Made by a program: the position numbers and the translations under genes
From: Deltaproteobacteria bacterium
Lineage (GTDB): Bacteria > Desulfobacterota > Desulfobacteria > Desulfobacterales > C00003060
Assembly: GCA_003647275.1 (NCBI GenBank)
Contig: QMMN01000019.1
Location: forward strand, 1 to 41,248
Length of the DNA stretch: 41,248 bases
Reading direction: 5' to 3'
Notes under the pieces: model-generated
What the model was told of the DNA's origin: nothing
Databases searched by the model: none
Seen by the model: the letters and a program-made list of their open reading frames with translations, nothing else
In this document: positions 7,960-16,969 of the stretch, one piece after another
Layout: every line of letters starts with the position of its first letter
How positions within the stretch are numbered: the stretch's first letter is position 1

Positions 7960-9855
7960 CTACAATGCTACATTTTCAAGTTTGAGCCACAGGCCGAGAA
8001 CCAAGAGCGTCCACAGCTTTTTGGCATGGGACTTGACACCTGATCCGTGCTCTTCCAATAGCCTTTTGATCATTTCGCTTTTTACAATTTCGTGAAGATT
8101 CGTATTGGCTAAAAGCTCATCCTGCAGGTATTCAAAAAGATCTTCTCTTAACCACCTCGGAACAGGGGCCGAGAAGCCCATCTTGGAACGATTCTTAAAA
8201 CTCTCAGGTAGCCAATCACGAAATGTGTCTTTCAATATCAACTTGCCTTCACCAGACAGTCGTCTTTTGTAATTCCCCGGCAAGCTCACCGCAAACTCTA
8301 TCAATTTGTGATCCAATAACGGTGACCGACTTTCAAGGGAATTCATCATGCTGCATATATCCACCTTGAACAAAATGTCTTCGGGCAAATATGTCTTTTG
8401 ATCTATGAAAAAATACCGATTAAATATGTCATCTGTCTCGTACCGTTCCATAAATCCCCTTAAATAGTCTAATGTACCATGAGAACCCGTCATCTCTTTC
8501 ATGTGTTTCGTATAGAACAGGTCTTTTTCATTGTCTGAAAAAAATGCAAGAAGATAATGATAGCGCTCAAGCCCATTTAACGTCAAAATCTCATCACCTT
8601 TGGATGTTGGGAATCTTTTGTGCCGCCGCCTTTTATTGAAAAGTCTTTCCAGGGCCAGTATGATTTTTCTGATACATATCCATAAACCCACACTGTGAAA
8701 ATGATCCAAATAGTCAGCCCGGGCCGCCAGAGTAAATCTCCTGTAGCCGCCGAAAGATTCATCACCCCCATCTCCAGTAAGTACAACTTTCAAATCTCTT
8801 CCTGCAAAATTGGAAACATAGTATGTTGGTATAGCAGAAGAATCCGCCATTGGTTCGCCAAATCCCTTGACCAAATTCGGGAGGATGTCAATCGCTTTGG
8901 GCTTCACGATCATCTCATTATGATCCGTTCCATATCTATCAGCAATTTGTCTTGCATAGGGGAGTTCATTGAAAGACTCATCCTCAAAGCCTATGGAATA
9001 AGTTTTCACCGGTGTATCTGAAAACATACTCATTGCCGCAACTGTAAGACTCGAATCAATGCCTCCGCTCAAAAAGGCCCCTATGGGGACATCGCTAATC
9101 ATCCTCATCTTCGTTGCTTCTAGAAATATGCTTCTTAACCCTTCACAGGCCTCATCATAGTCAATCTTTTTCTCCGGCTCAGCAGGTAAATCCCAGTAAC
9201 ATGAAATCTTTTTAATCAGCCCATCTTTTACAACCATGAAATGGCCGGGGGGAAGTTTTGAAACAAACCGATATCCTGTCATGGGGGATGGAATGTACTG
9301 AAAGGTAAAAAAGAAATCTATGCCCCTGTAGTTTATCTTTCTTGGAATAGACTCATTCAAGGAAAACAGCCCCTGAATTTCAGACGCAAAATAAAACCCT
9401 TCTGGCTGCTCTGTGTATACCAGCGGCTTAACGCCAATACGGTCTCTTGCAAGGAAAAGAAGCCCTTCATTGCGATCCCACAAGGCAAAAGAAAACATTC
9501 CCCTCATATAATTGAGGCAGCCTTCACCATACTCCTCATAGAGATGTATCACTGTCTCGGTATCACTCTTTGTTTTAAACTTGTGGCCCTTTTTTAATAA
9601 GGTCTGCCTAAGATCAGGGAAATTATATACCTCACCATTGTAAGTAATCCATACAGACTCATCTTCATTGGCCATCGGCTGCTGGCCTGTGCCAACATCA
9701 ATAATTGACAGCCGGCTATGGGCAAGTCCCACCCGACCATCCACAACATAGCCCTTTTCATCAGGGCCTCTATGATGTAGGCTGGCTGCCGCCTCTATCA
9801 AGGGGGCCTTAGACGCTTTTCCCTCTTTTAAGAAAAACCCTGCAATACCACACAT
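7960..9855 (-). CDS. AsnB-type glutamine-dependent amidotransferase
   Basis: 631 residues with the asparagine synthetase B architecture. The N-terminal class II glutaminase domain starts MCGIAGFF, with Cys2 as the nucleophile and HHRGPDEKG near 27-35. The synthetase domain has the ATP-binding SGGIDSS (263-269) and GDGGDESFGGYRR. It may make asparagine, but in surface-polysaccharide loci such proteins are often used to amidate a sugar carboxylate (WbpS-like) or are linked to exopolysaccharide systems. Its place between two GT4 genes, next to a second AsnB paralogue and in the same cluster as ugd, favours a glycan role. That role is inference; the fold and activity class are clear. Confidence 0.88.
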   Translation of the reverse strand: MCGIAGFFLKEGKASKAPLIEAAASLHHRGPDEKGYVVDGRVGLAHSRLSIIDVGTGQQPMANEDESVWITYNGEVYNFPDLRQTLLKKGHKFKTKSDTETVIHLYEEYGEGCLNYMRGMFSFALWDRNEGLLFLARDRIGVKPLVYTEQPEGFYFASEIQGLFSLNESIPRKINYRGIDFFFTFQYIPSPMTGYRFVSKLPPGHFMVVKDGLIKKISCYWDLPAEPEKKIDYDEACEGLRSIFLEATKMRMISDVPIGAFLSGGIDSSLTVAAMSMFSDTPVKTYSIGFEDESFNELPYARQIADRYGTDHNEMIVKPKAIDILPNLVKGFGEPMADSSAIPTYYVSNFAGRDLKVVLTGDGGDESFGGYRRFTLAARADYLDHFHSVGLWICIRKIILALERLFNKRRRHKRFPTSKGDEILTLNGLERYHYLLAFFSDNEKDLFYTKHMKEMTGSHGTLDYLRGFMERYETDDIFNRYFFIDQKTYLPEDILFKVDICSMMNSLESRSPLLDHKLIEFAVSLPGNYKRRLSGEGKLILKDTFRDWLPESFKNRSKMGFSAPVPRWLREDLFEYLQDELLANTNLHEIVKSEMIKRLLEEHGSGVKSHAKKLWTLLVLGLWLKLENVAL

Positions 9856-9862
9856 AAGATAG

Positions 9863-10987
9863 CTATTTACCTTCTGAGAGGCTGCGAAAAATCTCTAGGA
9901 GCCGCCTGGCATTCGAAGCCCACGTGAAGTGCTCGACAACACGCTCTCTTGAGTTAGCCCCATAACGCCTTCTCAAGTGATCGTCATGCAATACCTTAAT
10001 TATCGCTTCGGCTAATGCTTCTTTATCCCTTGGAGGAACTAAAAATCCAGTCTGTCCGTGTACGATAATTTCCGGAATTCCCCCAATTCGGCTTCCCACG
10101 GCCGGAATCCCACAGGCCATTGCTTCTACCAGAGTTATGCCAAACGCTTCCTCGGCGATGCTGGGCTGAACCATCACATCTGCCAGGGAAATAAACTCCG
10201 GCAACCTGTCATGGGGAATTTCTCCTGAAAAAACGACTGAATCCTGCAATTTCAATTCTCTACATTTGAGTTGTAAGGCGTCCCGGTAAGGTCCGCCACC
10301 CACAACTATCCACCGTACATTCGGGATAGCCTTTTTTATATCTGGCAGTGCCCCCATTAATACCTGCAACCCCTTCCAACCGACCAATCGACCGATGGTG
10401 ATGATGACCTTGCTGTCTTTTAGCCCCAGCCTGTCAGCCAAATTTAAATTCCTTTTTCGGGGTTTAAATTTGTTTATATCAACGCCGTTGTGAATAACTT
10501 CAACTGGGACTTTATAATGGTCCTGCACCTGTGCCGCATTATAATGTGAACTGGAAATGAAATAGTCAACGCATCGCGAAAAGAGGCGATCAGTGATGTA
10601 GAATTCTCGCCCTCCTGAACGATAAACGACCTTAAAATCCTTTTTACGCCTGAACCAGCACATCGCATGAAAATCAAATGGCTTAACAATCACTACGACA
10701 TCATAATCCTGAGATAGGAAGAAATGTCGAGCATTGTACGCAAACGTGAGTCGCTCAATCAAACGGCTACCGCGGGTGCCACCTATAGGCACCTTTTCAG
10801 CCGGGTAAAACGGAAAGGTGACAACTCGGACGTCTGGGATTTGAATAGGTTCTGAACCTGCCGGGTGACCTCCCAGAATATCCACCTCACACCCCAGTTT
10901 TGCCAACTCTGATGCCACACTAATACAATAGGTTTCCAAACCACCCACCAGGACTGTGGTTGTGACGTTAAAAAAGCAGATCTTCAT
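9863..10987 (-). CDS. GT4 family glycosyltransferase
   Basis: A family 4 enzyme: the N-terminus reads KICFFNVTTTVLVGGLETYC; the donor domain has IITIGRLVGWKGLQVLMGAL, IVVGGGPYRDAL, VVFSGEIPHDRLPEFISLADVMVQPSIAEEAFGITLVEAMACGIPAVGSRIGGIPE, including the E-x7-E donor motif. The start is set at ATG 10985-10987 (374 residues with a GGGATGG ribosome-binding stretch). The longer open frame adds 22 residues (SRTRTRATDTG and so on) that are translated family B repeat and are not believed. It is packed 7 bp ahead of the first AsnB gene. The sugar transferred is unknown. Confidence 0.84.
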   Translation of the reverse strand: MKICFFNVTTTVLVGGLETYCISVASELAKLGCEVDILGGHPAGSEPIQIPDVRVVTFPFYPAEKVPIGGTRGSRLIERLTFAYNARHFFLSQDYDVVVIVKPFDFHAMCWFRRKKDFKVVYRSGGREFYITDRLFSRCVDYFISSSHYNAAQVQDHYKVPVEVIHNGVDINKFKPRKRNLNLADRLGLKDSKVIITIGRLVGWKGLQVLMGALPDIKKAIPNVRWIVVGGGPYRDALQLKCRELKLQDSVVFSGEIPHDRLPEFISLADVMVQPSIAEEAFGITLVEAMACGIPAVGSRIGGIPEIIVHGQTGFLVPPRDKEALAEAIIKVLHDDHLRRRYGANSRERVVEHFTWASNARRLLEIFRSLSEGK

Positions 10988-10995
10988 AATCCATC

Positions 10996-11054
10996 CCGTG
11001 TCCGTGGCTCGTGTCCGTGTCCGGGAGGATTTACGCACACGGAAAACGGACACG
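10996..11054. repeat. Family B repeat, CGTGTCCG iterations
   Basis: CGTGTCCGTGGCTCGTGTCCGTG on the left faces ACACGGAAAACGGACACG on the right. It fills the spacer between the second AsnB gene (stop 12 nt away) and the GT4 gene, and its left end supplies the leader and ribosome-binding region of that GT4 gene. Confidence 0.75.
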
Positions 11055-11066
11055 AAAAAAGTGTTA

Positions 11067-12947
11067 CTATAAATTTACGCGGAATGCACTGGCCCACATA
11101 ACAAATATATAGAGCAGCCAAATCCTTGACCAGTTGTCACGCCTGCCAGCGAAGTGATCGTCAAGGAGGGTATTTACTGCCTCTCTGTTAAAGAGCGTCC
11201 CCACTGAATCGTGTTTCTCAATCTCTTGCGCTATCTTGCTGTCTGCCCTGCTTCTTCCCATCCATTTCCTAATCGGTGCACTAAAGCCCTTTTTCTCTCG
11301 GTCAAAAAAAACAGGATCCACCGCCTTTCGCATGCAGTATTTGAGTATCCTTTTACTCTGCCTTCCCGCCATCTTGTAATGTGAAGGCATAGATGCCGCA
11401 AACTCTATGATTCTATGATCCAATAAAGGACAGCGGCATTCCAATGATACTGCCATACTTGCAATATCAGTCTTCGCCATTAAGCCACCAAGATAAATAA
11501 AAAGATCAGAATAGATCATATTGTCGAGAACCTCAGTGGTTCTGTTTCGGTCATAAAACCCCCGTAAGTAATCTATCGGGAGGATAAAATTTCCTTTCGT
11601 CACCAATTTTCTTCTTTGGGACTCTGAAAAGTATTCAAGCATCTTTATATATTGTTCGGGCCCCGTCAGGCGCAGTGCTTCGTCCATCTTCGTATTAGGG
11701 AAATAACAATACCGTCTTTTCCTGTTTAAAAGTCTTTCAAAAAAAAGAGACAATTTTCTCAATAAGATCCAAAAAGGAACCATCCTGTTATGACGAATTT
11801 TTTCTGAAAGCAAAACATTGTAGTAACGCTTATAACCACCAAAGTTTTCATCCCCGCCATCTCCGGTCAATGCGACGGTCACTTTTTGGCGAGCCAATCT
11901 ACATACATAGTAAGTTGGGACGATAGACTGATCGCCAAAGGGCTCTCCCATTTTTAAAATCAAATCGTCCAACACAGATATATCTGAGGCATCCAAGACA
12001 GCTTCTGTGTGGACTGTACCAAATTGCTGTGCGATCTTTTCGGCATAAGGGAGTTCATTAAATGTCTTATCATCAAAGCCGATCGAAAACGTCTTAACTT
12101 CCGGCAACACTTCGGCTAACGCCGCAACGATTAATGAAGAATCCACGCCGCCGCTTAAAAATGCGCCCAGAGGAACATCTGATATCGTCCGCAATCTAAC
12201 AGCATCCAAAAAAAGCTCTCTTAACTGTTCTGCAGCCGTTTCAAAATCCATGTCTTCTTTTGGTTGAAAATGGGGATTCCAGTACTGGACTTCCCTCTTT
12301 ATCTTACCGTCATCAATAAGCATGAAGTGAGCCGGCTTGACTTTTCGTATGGCAGAAAAAGCCGAGTAGGGTGCGGGTATATATTGAAATGTAAGGTAGA
12401 GCTGAAGCGCGTCGTAATCAAGGCTTCGGGAGATGTTACCAACGGCCAAAAGTGCGTTTATCTCTGAGCCGAACAGGACCCCACTTTCACTCTCATGGTA
12501 ATACATGGGCTTTTTGCCGACCCGATCTCGTGCCAAAATCACTCTGTTTTTATCCCGATCGTATAGGGCGATAGCGAACATTCCGAGGAGCTTTTCTACG
12601 AACCCATCCCCATATTCAGCGTAAAGGTAAAGCGCTACCTCAGTATCCGAACGTGTCCTGAAAACATAACCCCTGGCCTCCAATTCACGTCGCAATCCCA
12701 GGAAATTATATATTTCTCCATTAAACGCGACTGTGTACCTCCCATCTTCGGAGGTCATTGGCTGAGCACCGCCCTCAATATCAATAACAGAAAGGCGGCG
12801 ATGTCCAAGGATGATCCTCTCATGATCGACAAAAATTCCCTCGTCATCAGGACCTCTATGTTTGAGTAAACCGAGGGCCTGACGAAACAATTTTTTCGAT
12901 GGAAGGGCCTTCCCGTTACGACCTACCTTGCCAAGAATTCCACACAC
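11067..12947 (-). CDS. AsnB-type glutamine-dependent amidotransferase, second copy
   Basis: A paralogue of the AsnB-type gene at 7960-9855, with the same two domains. I set the start at GTG 12945-12947, which gives (f)M-C-G-I-L-G, so that Cys2 can be the glutaminase nucleophile; GAGGGG lies 5 nt upstream. The open frame runs 38 codons further up, but a longer protein would bury the essential N-terminal cysteine. The corrected length is 626 residues, with SGGVDSS at 265-271, GDGGDENFGGYKRY, and KHRGPDDEG in the glutaminase half. It lies 123 bp after a GT4 gene. Two divergent copies in one cluster suggest two different amide acceptors, or one working on a sugar and one on asparagine; sequence alone cannot tell. 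Confidence 0.87.
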   Translation of the reverse strand: MCGILGKVGRNGKALPSKKLFRQALGLLKHRGPDDEGIFVDHERIILGHRRLSVIDIEGGAQPMTSEDGRYTVAFNGEIYNFLGLRRELEARGYVFRTRSDTEVALYLYAEYGDGFVEKLLGMFAIALYDRDKNRVILARDRVGKKPMYYHESESGVLFGSEINALLAVGNISRSLDYDALQLYLTFQYIPAPYSAFSAIRKVKPAHFMLIDDGKIKREVQYWNPHFQPKEDMDFETAAEQLRELFLDAVRLRTISDVPLGAFLSGGVDSSLIVAALAEVLPEVKTFSIGFDDKTFNELPYAEKIAQQFGTVHTEAVLDASDISVLDDLILKMGEPFGDQSIVPTYYVCRLARQKVTVALTGDGGDENFGGYKRYYNVLLSEKIRHNRMVPFWILLRKLSLFFERLLNRKRRYCYFPNTKMDEALRLTGPEQYIKMLEYFSESQRRKLVTKGNFILPIDYLRGFYDRNRTTEVLDNMIYSDLFIYLGGLMAKTDIASMAVSLECRCPLLDHRIIEFAASMPSHYKMAGRQSKRILKYCMRKAVDPVFFDREKKGFSAPIRKWMGRSRADSKIAQEIEKHDSVGTLFNREAVNTLLDDHFAGRRDNWSRIWLLYIFVMWASAFRVNL

Positions 12948-13035
12948 CTTGCCCCTCGTTTCCAGGTTTTTGGTACAAGCTTTTACTGTTACTAGAAGTG
13001 GTTTCAAAACCCTTTTTCTCATTTGCTTGACCATC

Positions 13036-13062
13036 TTTGGATCCGCCTGATGTGGATCCAAA
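13036..13062. terminator. Hairpin after GT4 gene
   Basis: TTTGGATCC (13036-13044) and GGATCCAAA (13054-13062) are perfect complements around a 9-nt loop. The hairpin lies 8 nt past the minus-strand stop of the GT4 gene. No clear T-run follows, so termination is possible but not certain. Confidence 0.4.
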
Positions 13063-13070
13063 TAGACTCG

Positions 13071-14276
13071 CTAAAGGCTTTTGAAACCGGCGCTATGCAA
13101 TACACTCAAATAGAGATTTTCCAAGTCATTTGTCACTCTTTCCCAGGAAAAGGCACTTTCAACAGCTTCCCGAGCATTTCTAGCAATGTTACATGCGAGT
13201 TCGGGATTCCTCAGCAGCATTAATATCTTGTTTGATAGATCTGAAATATGCCGTGCATCGTCTAACACAATACCGTTCACCTTATCTTTAACGAACTCAG
13301 GAATCCCACCCACATTGGTTGTCACGATGGGGAGTCCGGCAGCAGCAGCTTCAACTAAGACTGTTGGAAAGGGATCATTCCATATGGCAGGCAGTACAAA
13401 CACATCACCTATGGTATAGAAGTCAGGCATCCGGACTGGTGGGATTGTGTCCGTCAATATGATATCCTTTCTACCTTTCACCATGTTCTGAATTTGTTTA
13501 CCATAAACGGCCTTTTTATTGTCAGGGTCATTACTTTTTCGGATGTCACCTGCCAGAACAAGTTTTAGCACATCGCCATTTGACGCCTCCTTCATCGACG
13601 TAAATGCGCTGATTAACTCTTTAACCCCCTTCTCCTGCACAATCCTTCCTGCAAACAAGACCACAACATCATCTTCCTTCAAGCCAAATTCACGCCGCAT
13701 CGCCTTACGAATATCAGGGACCTCCCACACCGGTCTGATTCGCCGGGTATCTGTACCCGTATATATGGTAACGATTCTCTTTCTTGTAACCCCGTATTCC
13801 GAATGGATCCATGATGCGATGTATTGGCTGCATGCAATAAAATGATGAACATGCCTAAGAAGCCGAACGTCCATCTCCTTTTCGTTGGCAACGTGCAGTA
13901 CAAGTTTGCTTCCGGACCTTCTCACATAGCGCCACATTCGCCGCAACAATTTTGGCTCATTATGAAGGTGAACAATTTCAGGCCTCAACCTAACAATCCG
14001 CCTCCCTACTCTATCATTAAATGAATAGGGATCCCACGGAACGATTTTCTGAAACAATCGCCTGTAAATCCTTCCGATCTTGATGCGCTCATAATCCACT
14101 CCGTCGATGGTCTCTTTTTCTAAAAATCCCGGGAACCATCGTGAATACACTACAGGCTTGAACCGCCGGGCATGTTTCGCCACATTGCACACCCTAGTCT
14201 CGGTGCCAGCACTGTTAATGGGAGGCACAGGGTTGTACGGGGGGACAACATGTGCAATTTTATAGATCTTTCCCAT
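13071..14276 (-). CDS. GT4 family glycosyltransferase
   Basis: 401 residues. The N-terminal half has IAHVVPPYNPVPPINSAGTETRV, which resembles GT4 enzymes with a glycine-rich acceptor loop. The C-terminal half has VVLFAGRIVQEKGVKELI, KLVLAGDIR, a DVFVLPAIWNDPFPTVLVEAAAAGLPIVTTNVGGIPE donor block and a C-terminal helix. The ATG at 14274-14276 is the only sensible start; no strong ribosome-binding site is seen. Upstream lies the 235-bp spacer that holds a family C element; downstream is a hairpin and then AsnB copy 2. The donor is unknown. Confidence 0.83.
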   Translation of the reverse strand: MGKIYKIAHVVPPYNPVPPINSAGTETRVCNVAKHARRFKPVVYSRWFPGFLEKETIDGVDYERIKIGRIYRRLFQKIVPWDPYSFNDRVGRRIVRLRPEIVHLHNEPKLLRRMWRYVRRSGSKLVLHVANEKEMDVRLLRHVHHFIACSQYIASWIHSEYGVTRKRIVTIYTGTDTRRIRPVWEVPDIRKAMRREFGLKEDDVVVLFAGRIVQEKGVKELISAFTSMKEASNGDVLKLVLAGDIRKSNDPDNKKAVYGKQIQNMVKGRKDIILTDTIPPVRMPDFYTIGDVFVLPAIWNDPFPTVLVEAAAAGLPIVTTNVGGIPEFVKDKVNGIVLDDARHISDLSNKILMLLRNPELACNIARNAREAVESAFSWERVTNDLENLYLSVLHSAGFKSL

Positions 14277-14299
14277 TGGTTGTCTTCATTAATGATTCT

Positions 14300-14515
14300 G
14301 TAAAAAGTCTTTGATGAGCCTATCCGGGTCACTTTTTGCTAAAGGTTTTTAGCGAAGCGAAGCGTAAAAACTGCAAACTGTTTGAGGACGTTAGCCCGAG
14401 TTAGCGCATGGGTTGCGGCTGACGCCTTGGACAGAGGCACTACGTGCTGCAATTTAGCGGAGCGAACTTAGAACCTTCAAAAAGTGACCAACAAAACGAA
14501 TTGAAGACTTTTTAC
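14300..14515. repeat. Family C multi-hairpin element, copy 1
   Basis: The outer arms GTAAAAAGTCTT (14300-14311) and AAGACTTTTTAC (14504-14515) are perfect complements, and so are the inner arms GGTCACTTTTTG (14327-14338) and CAAAAAGTGACC (14478-14489). The core contains AGCGAAGCGAAGCG, AACTGTTTGAGG, GAGTTAGCGC, a GGC-TGAC-GCC hairpin (14417-14426), GACAGAGG and GCACTACGTGC. The right outer arm overlaps the stop codon of the GT9 gene (TAA, 14512-14514). Related copies lie at 19697, 20027 and 27989. Confidence 0.85.
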
Positions 14516-15648
14516 GAAGTCATGTTCATGACCGTCATAAACTTTTCAAAAACCTCGTCAACGCCAATCTGATCCATGCATATGTTGTTCTTGCATCTTT
14601 TGGTTATGCAGTCCTCACAGGTTGGGGCCTTCTGAATTACAAGATGCCTATCTTTATCGTAAAACGGCCCTATCAACTGATGATCCGTAGGAGCAAAAAG
14701 GGAAATCGTCGGGACATTTACCGCAACAGCCATATGCAAAAGGCCGGTATCAGGTGCAATAAAAAGCAAGAGCCTTTTCAAAAGCGCTGCCATTTCAATT
14801 GGTGAAAAGAGCCCGGCAGCATTGATGACCTGATCTTTGTCTCTCAACCTCTCAATGATCTTTGCGATCCTCTTTCTGTCGCGCTGAGATCCGCTTAATA
14901 TCAAAGCAACATTGTCAGACAAAGAGGTAATCCTTTCCATAAGCTCAATTTGCTTATCTATGGGCCAGACCTTATAGTCATCAGCTGCAAATATGTGTAT
15001 ACCGATCAGGCTTCTTCCATTTTTGCCTTTCCAAGCTTCAATCCTTTTGTCAACCTTTGCCTGAGTCTTTCTGTCAATACTCAGATACATCCTTGTGTCT
15101 GTGGTTGAACAGTCTATTATGTTGAATATCTTAAGCCTGTTTTCGATGTAGTGCGTCTTCGGATCAAGGTAAGACATGGTTCCAATATCTTGGTTTGAAA
15201 GAAGGAACCTAAATCGAGTCGTGTCGTTGGGGATCCTTATTATAAAAAAAGCGCCTGAAAAATACACCAGTGGTATAATGTCAGGATCATTGCCATGAAG
15301 TATCAACGCCAGGTCTGGTTGTTCCTTTTTCAGTCGTTTGATGGTCTTAAAAAACTCTCTGTATTTCCCCTTGTAAAGGATCAACCCATCCAGATAAGGG
15401 TCGCTTTGAAATAGCGTATGCCACTGCTTGCGAACGAATAGTTTTATCGTCGAATCCGGAAAGTTCTCACGGGCTGCCCTTATTGCGGGGGTGGAAAGGA
15501 TTGTATCGCCAAGGCCTGTGGTGAGGATCAAAAGAATTCTTCTGACCCTGCTTTTGTCAAAATTCTCAAGAGATGTCTCGCGCTTATCCCGCCATTTTGA
15601 AAAATGCGCCGCACCGTAAAGAAGGTTATCAAAGATTCTTATCTTCAT
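14512..15648 (-). CDS. GT9 heptosyltransferase-family glycosyltransferase
   Basis: 378 residues of the family 9 type. The N-terminal domain has RRILLILTTGLGDTILSTPAIRAARENFP near residues 35-63, after an unusually long lead of about 30 residues. The C-terminal domain has LIGIHIFAADDYKVWP, VALILSGSQRDRKR, IAPDTGLLHMAVAVNVPTISLFAPTD, and a cysteine-rich tail CEDCITKRCKNNICM typical of several core heptosyltransferases. The ATG at 15646-15648 is used, although no clear ribosome-binding site precedes it. The gene's stop codon is inside the right arm of family C copy 1. It probably adds a heptose or similar residue to the core; the acceptor is unknown. Confidence 0.85.
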   Translation of the reverse strand: MKIRIFDNLLYGAAHFSKWRDKRETSLENFDKSRVRRILLILTTGLGDTILSTPAIRAARENFPDSTIKLFVRKQWHTLFQSDPYLDGLILYKGKYREFFKTIKRLKKEQPDLALILHGNDPDIIPLVYFSGAFFIIRIPNDTTRFRFLLSNQDIGTMSYLDPKTHYIENRLKIFNIIDCSTTDTRMYLSIDRKTQAKVDKRIEAWKGKNGRSLIGIHIFAADDYKVWPIDKQIELMERITSLSDNVALILSGSQRDRKRIAKIIERLRDKDQVINAAGLFSPIEMAALLKRLLLFIAPDTGLLHMAVAVNVPTISLFAPTDHQLIGPFYDKDRHLVIQKAPTCEDCITKRCKNNICMDQIGVDEVFEKFMTVMNMTS

Positions 15649-15657
15649 AATACAAGT

Positions 15658-15727
15658 AAGTGTCTAAAATGAACTAAAGTGCCTACAAGCTATTCCAAAA
15701 CCAGCTGTAGGCACTCTAGCTCACTTC
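15658..15727. repeat. Family A hairpin
   Basis: The left arm has GTGTCTAAA, ATGAACTAAA and GTGCCTACA; the right arm has TGTAGGCACTCTAGCTCACTT. AGTGCCTACA (15678-15687) pairs perfectly with TGTAGGCACT (15706-15715). The minus-strand TGA stop of the WaaG-like gene (15721-15723) is the TGA inside the repeat unit AGTGAGC. Confidence 0.8.
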
Positions 15728-16878
15728 AACATGCCAGCTAACACAGCCTCATAACACTTGACAGTTTCTCTCACATGATTTTCCACATCTATGAGTCGGC
15801 CTTTTGTTTTGGCCCATTTTATTGTTTCTCTGTTGTCTTGCCGAAGAAGCCTTTGTATCGCCCCTTTTAAAGCTTCAATATCCGACGGATCTTCCACGCA
15901 GACCCCCGTAACACCATCTTCTATGAACTCTGAAAATCCGTTTATTTTACTTGTTACGACCGGGACTCCTGAAGCTATCGCCTCAAGACAAGCATTGCTG
16001 AATGGCTCATAAATCGTAGGCAATACAAATACATCCGCTGCCCCATATAATCTCTCGGGTTCCTTTGTTGGTCCATAGAATATGACCTTGTCAACAACAC
16101 CAAGTCTTCTGGCCTGCATCCGGTATCTTTTTGGATTATCTTTGCCAGCTACAACAAGCTTTATTTTTGGCTCATTTATTTTGCTCAGTGATTCTATGGC
16201 AAACTTCAATCCCTTCCTTTCAAAACCCGATCCCAAAAAAAGTAAAACCCTTATATCTTCTGAGAGGCCTAAGAAGTCTCGAACTGCCTTCCTAAATTTT
16301 CCCCTGCAGGCCGGATTAAATCGTTTGGTGTCTACGCCATTATAAATTACGCGAATGCGCTCAGCGGGGAAACCGTAGTGTCGAATAATTTCCTCTTTTC
16401 CCCTTTGAGAATTTGCTATGACTATTTGAGTATTCTTCTTGTCGAAAATCTGTTTTTCAATCCACAAGAATGACCAATGGAGGGGATTTATTCCAACGAG
16501 AACACGTTTCCAAAAAGGCTCATACTTGGCACGCTGGATCAGCCACTCTTTGTGGCATCCATCGCCGGCCCTGGCAATGTCCTGATAAAGCGTGCGCTCG
16601 AAACTATGTACGATTTCAAAACGCTCCTTCTTTAACAGCCTCCTCACATTAATGGCAAAGGAAAGGAGCTTCAAAACAGACAGCCCCTTGATCATCGGCA
16701 CCCTGTGGAAGACAAGCCTCTGGGTCGCAGATTGCGTGCCGCGTGTTGCGGATTCCCATTCATTGGCAAATATGTGGACTTCGTGTCCCAAGTCAAGCAA
16801 GTGCCTGACCAGGGTATCAACATATCGTTCAGCACCTCCAAAGGGGGAATATTTCTTGCGAATCAAGGCGACCTTCAC
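15721..16878 (-). CDS. WaaG-like LPS core glycosyltransferase (GT4)
   Basis: 385 residues that closely follow the WaaG/RfaG pattern: the N-terminus MKVALIRKKYSPFGGAERYVDTLV, then HSFERTLYQDIARAGDGCHKEWL near residues 90-112, and the donor region VLLFLGSGFERKGLKFAIESL and ADVFVLPTIYEPFSNACLEAIASGVPVVTS. WaaG enzymes transfer the first outer-core hexose onto heptose II using a UDP-sugar at the inner membrane face. The start is GTG (16876-16878), with GGAGAGG about 10 nt upstream. It lies 91 bp after the WaaQ-like gene, as expected for a core operon. The exact sugar may differ from E. coli. Its stop codon is supplied by a family A repeat. Confidence 0.85.
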   Translation of the reverse strand: MKVALIRKKYSPFGGAERYVDTLVRHLLDLGHEVHIFANEWESATRGTQSATQRLVFHRVPMIKGLSVLKLLSFAINVRRLLKKERFEIVHSFERTLYQDIARAGDGCHKEWLIQRAKYEPFWKRVLVGINPLHWSFLWIEKQIFDKKNTQIVIANSQRGKEEIIRHYGFPAERIRVIYNGVDTKRFNPACRGKFRKAVRDFLGLSEDIRVLLFLGSGFERKGLKFAIESLSKINEPKIKLVVAGKDNPKRYRMQARRLGVVDKVIFYGPTKEPERLYGAADVFVLPTIYEPFSNACLEAIASGVPVVTSKINGFSEFIEDGVTGVCVEDPSDIEALKGAIQRLLRQDNRETIKWAKTKGRLIDVENHVRETVKCYEAVLAGMLK

Positions 16879-16969
16879 TGCCTACGACCTCTCCATCCAC
16901 GTAACGGAATCTCTTTTTCCTCCTTAATTCGCCCAGCCTCTCCCCTCCGTCGCCGTTCAGGGGCGGGGT

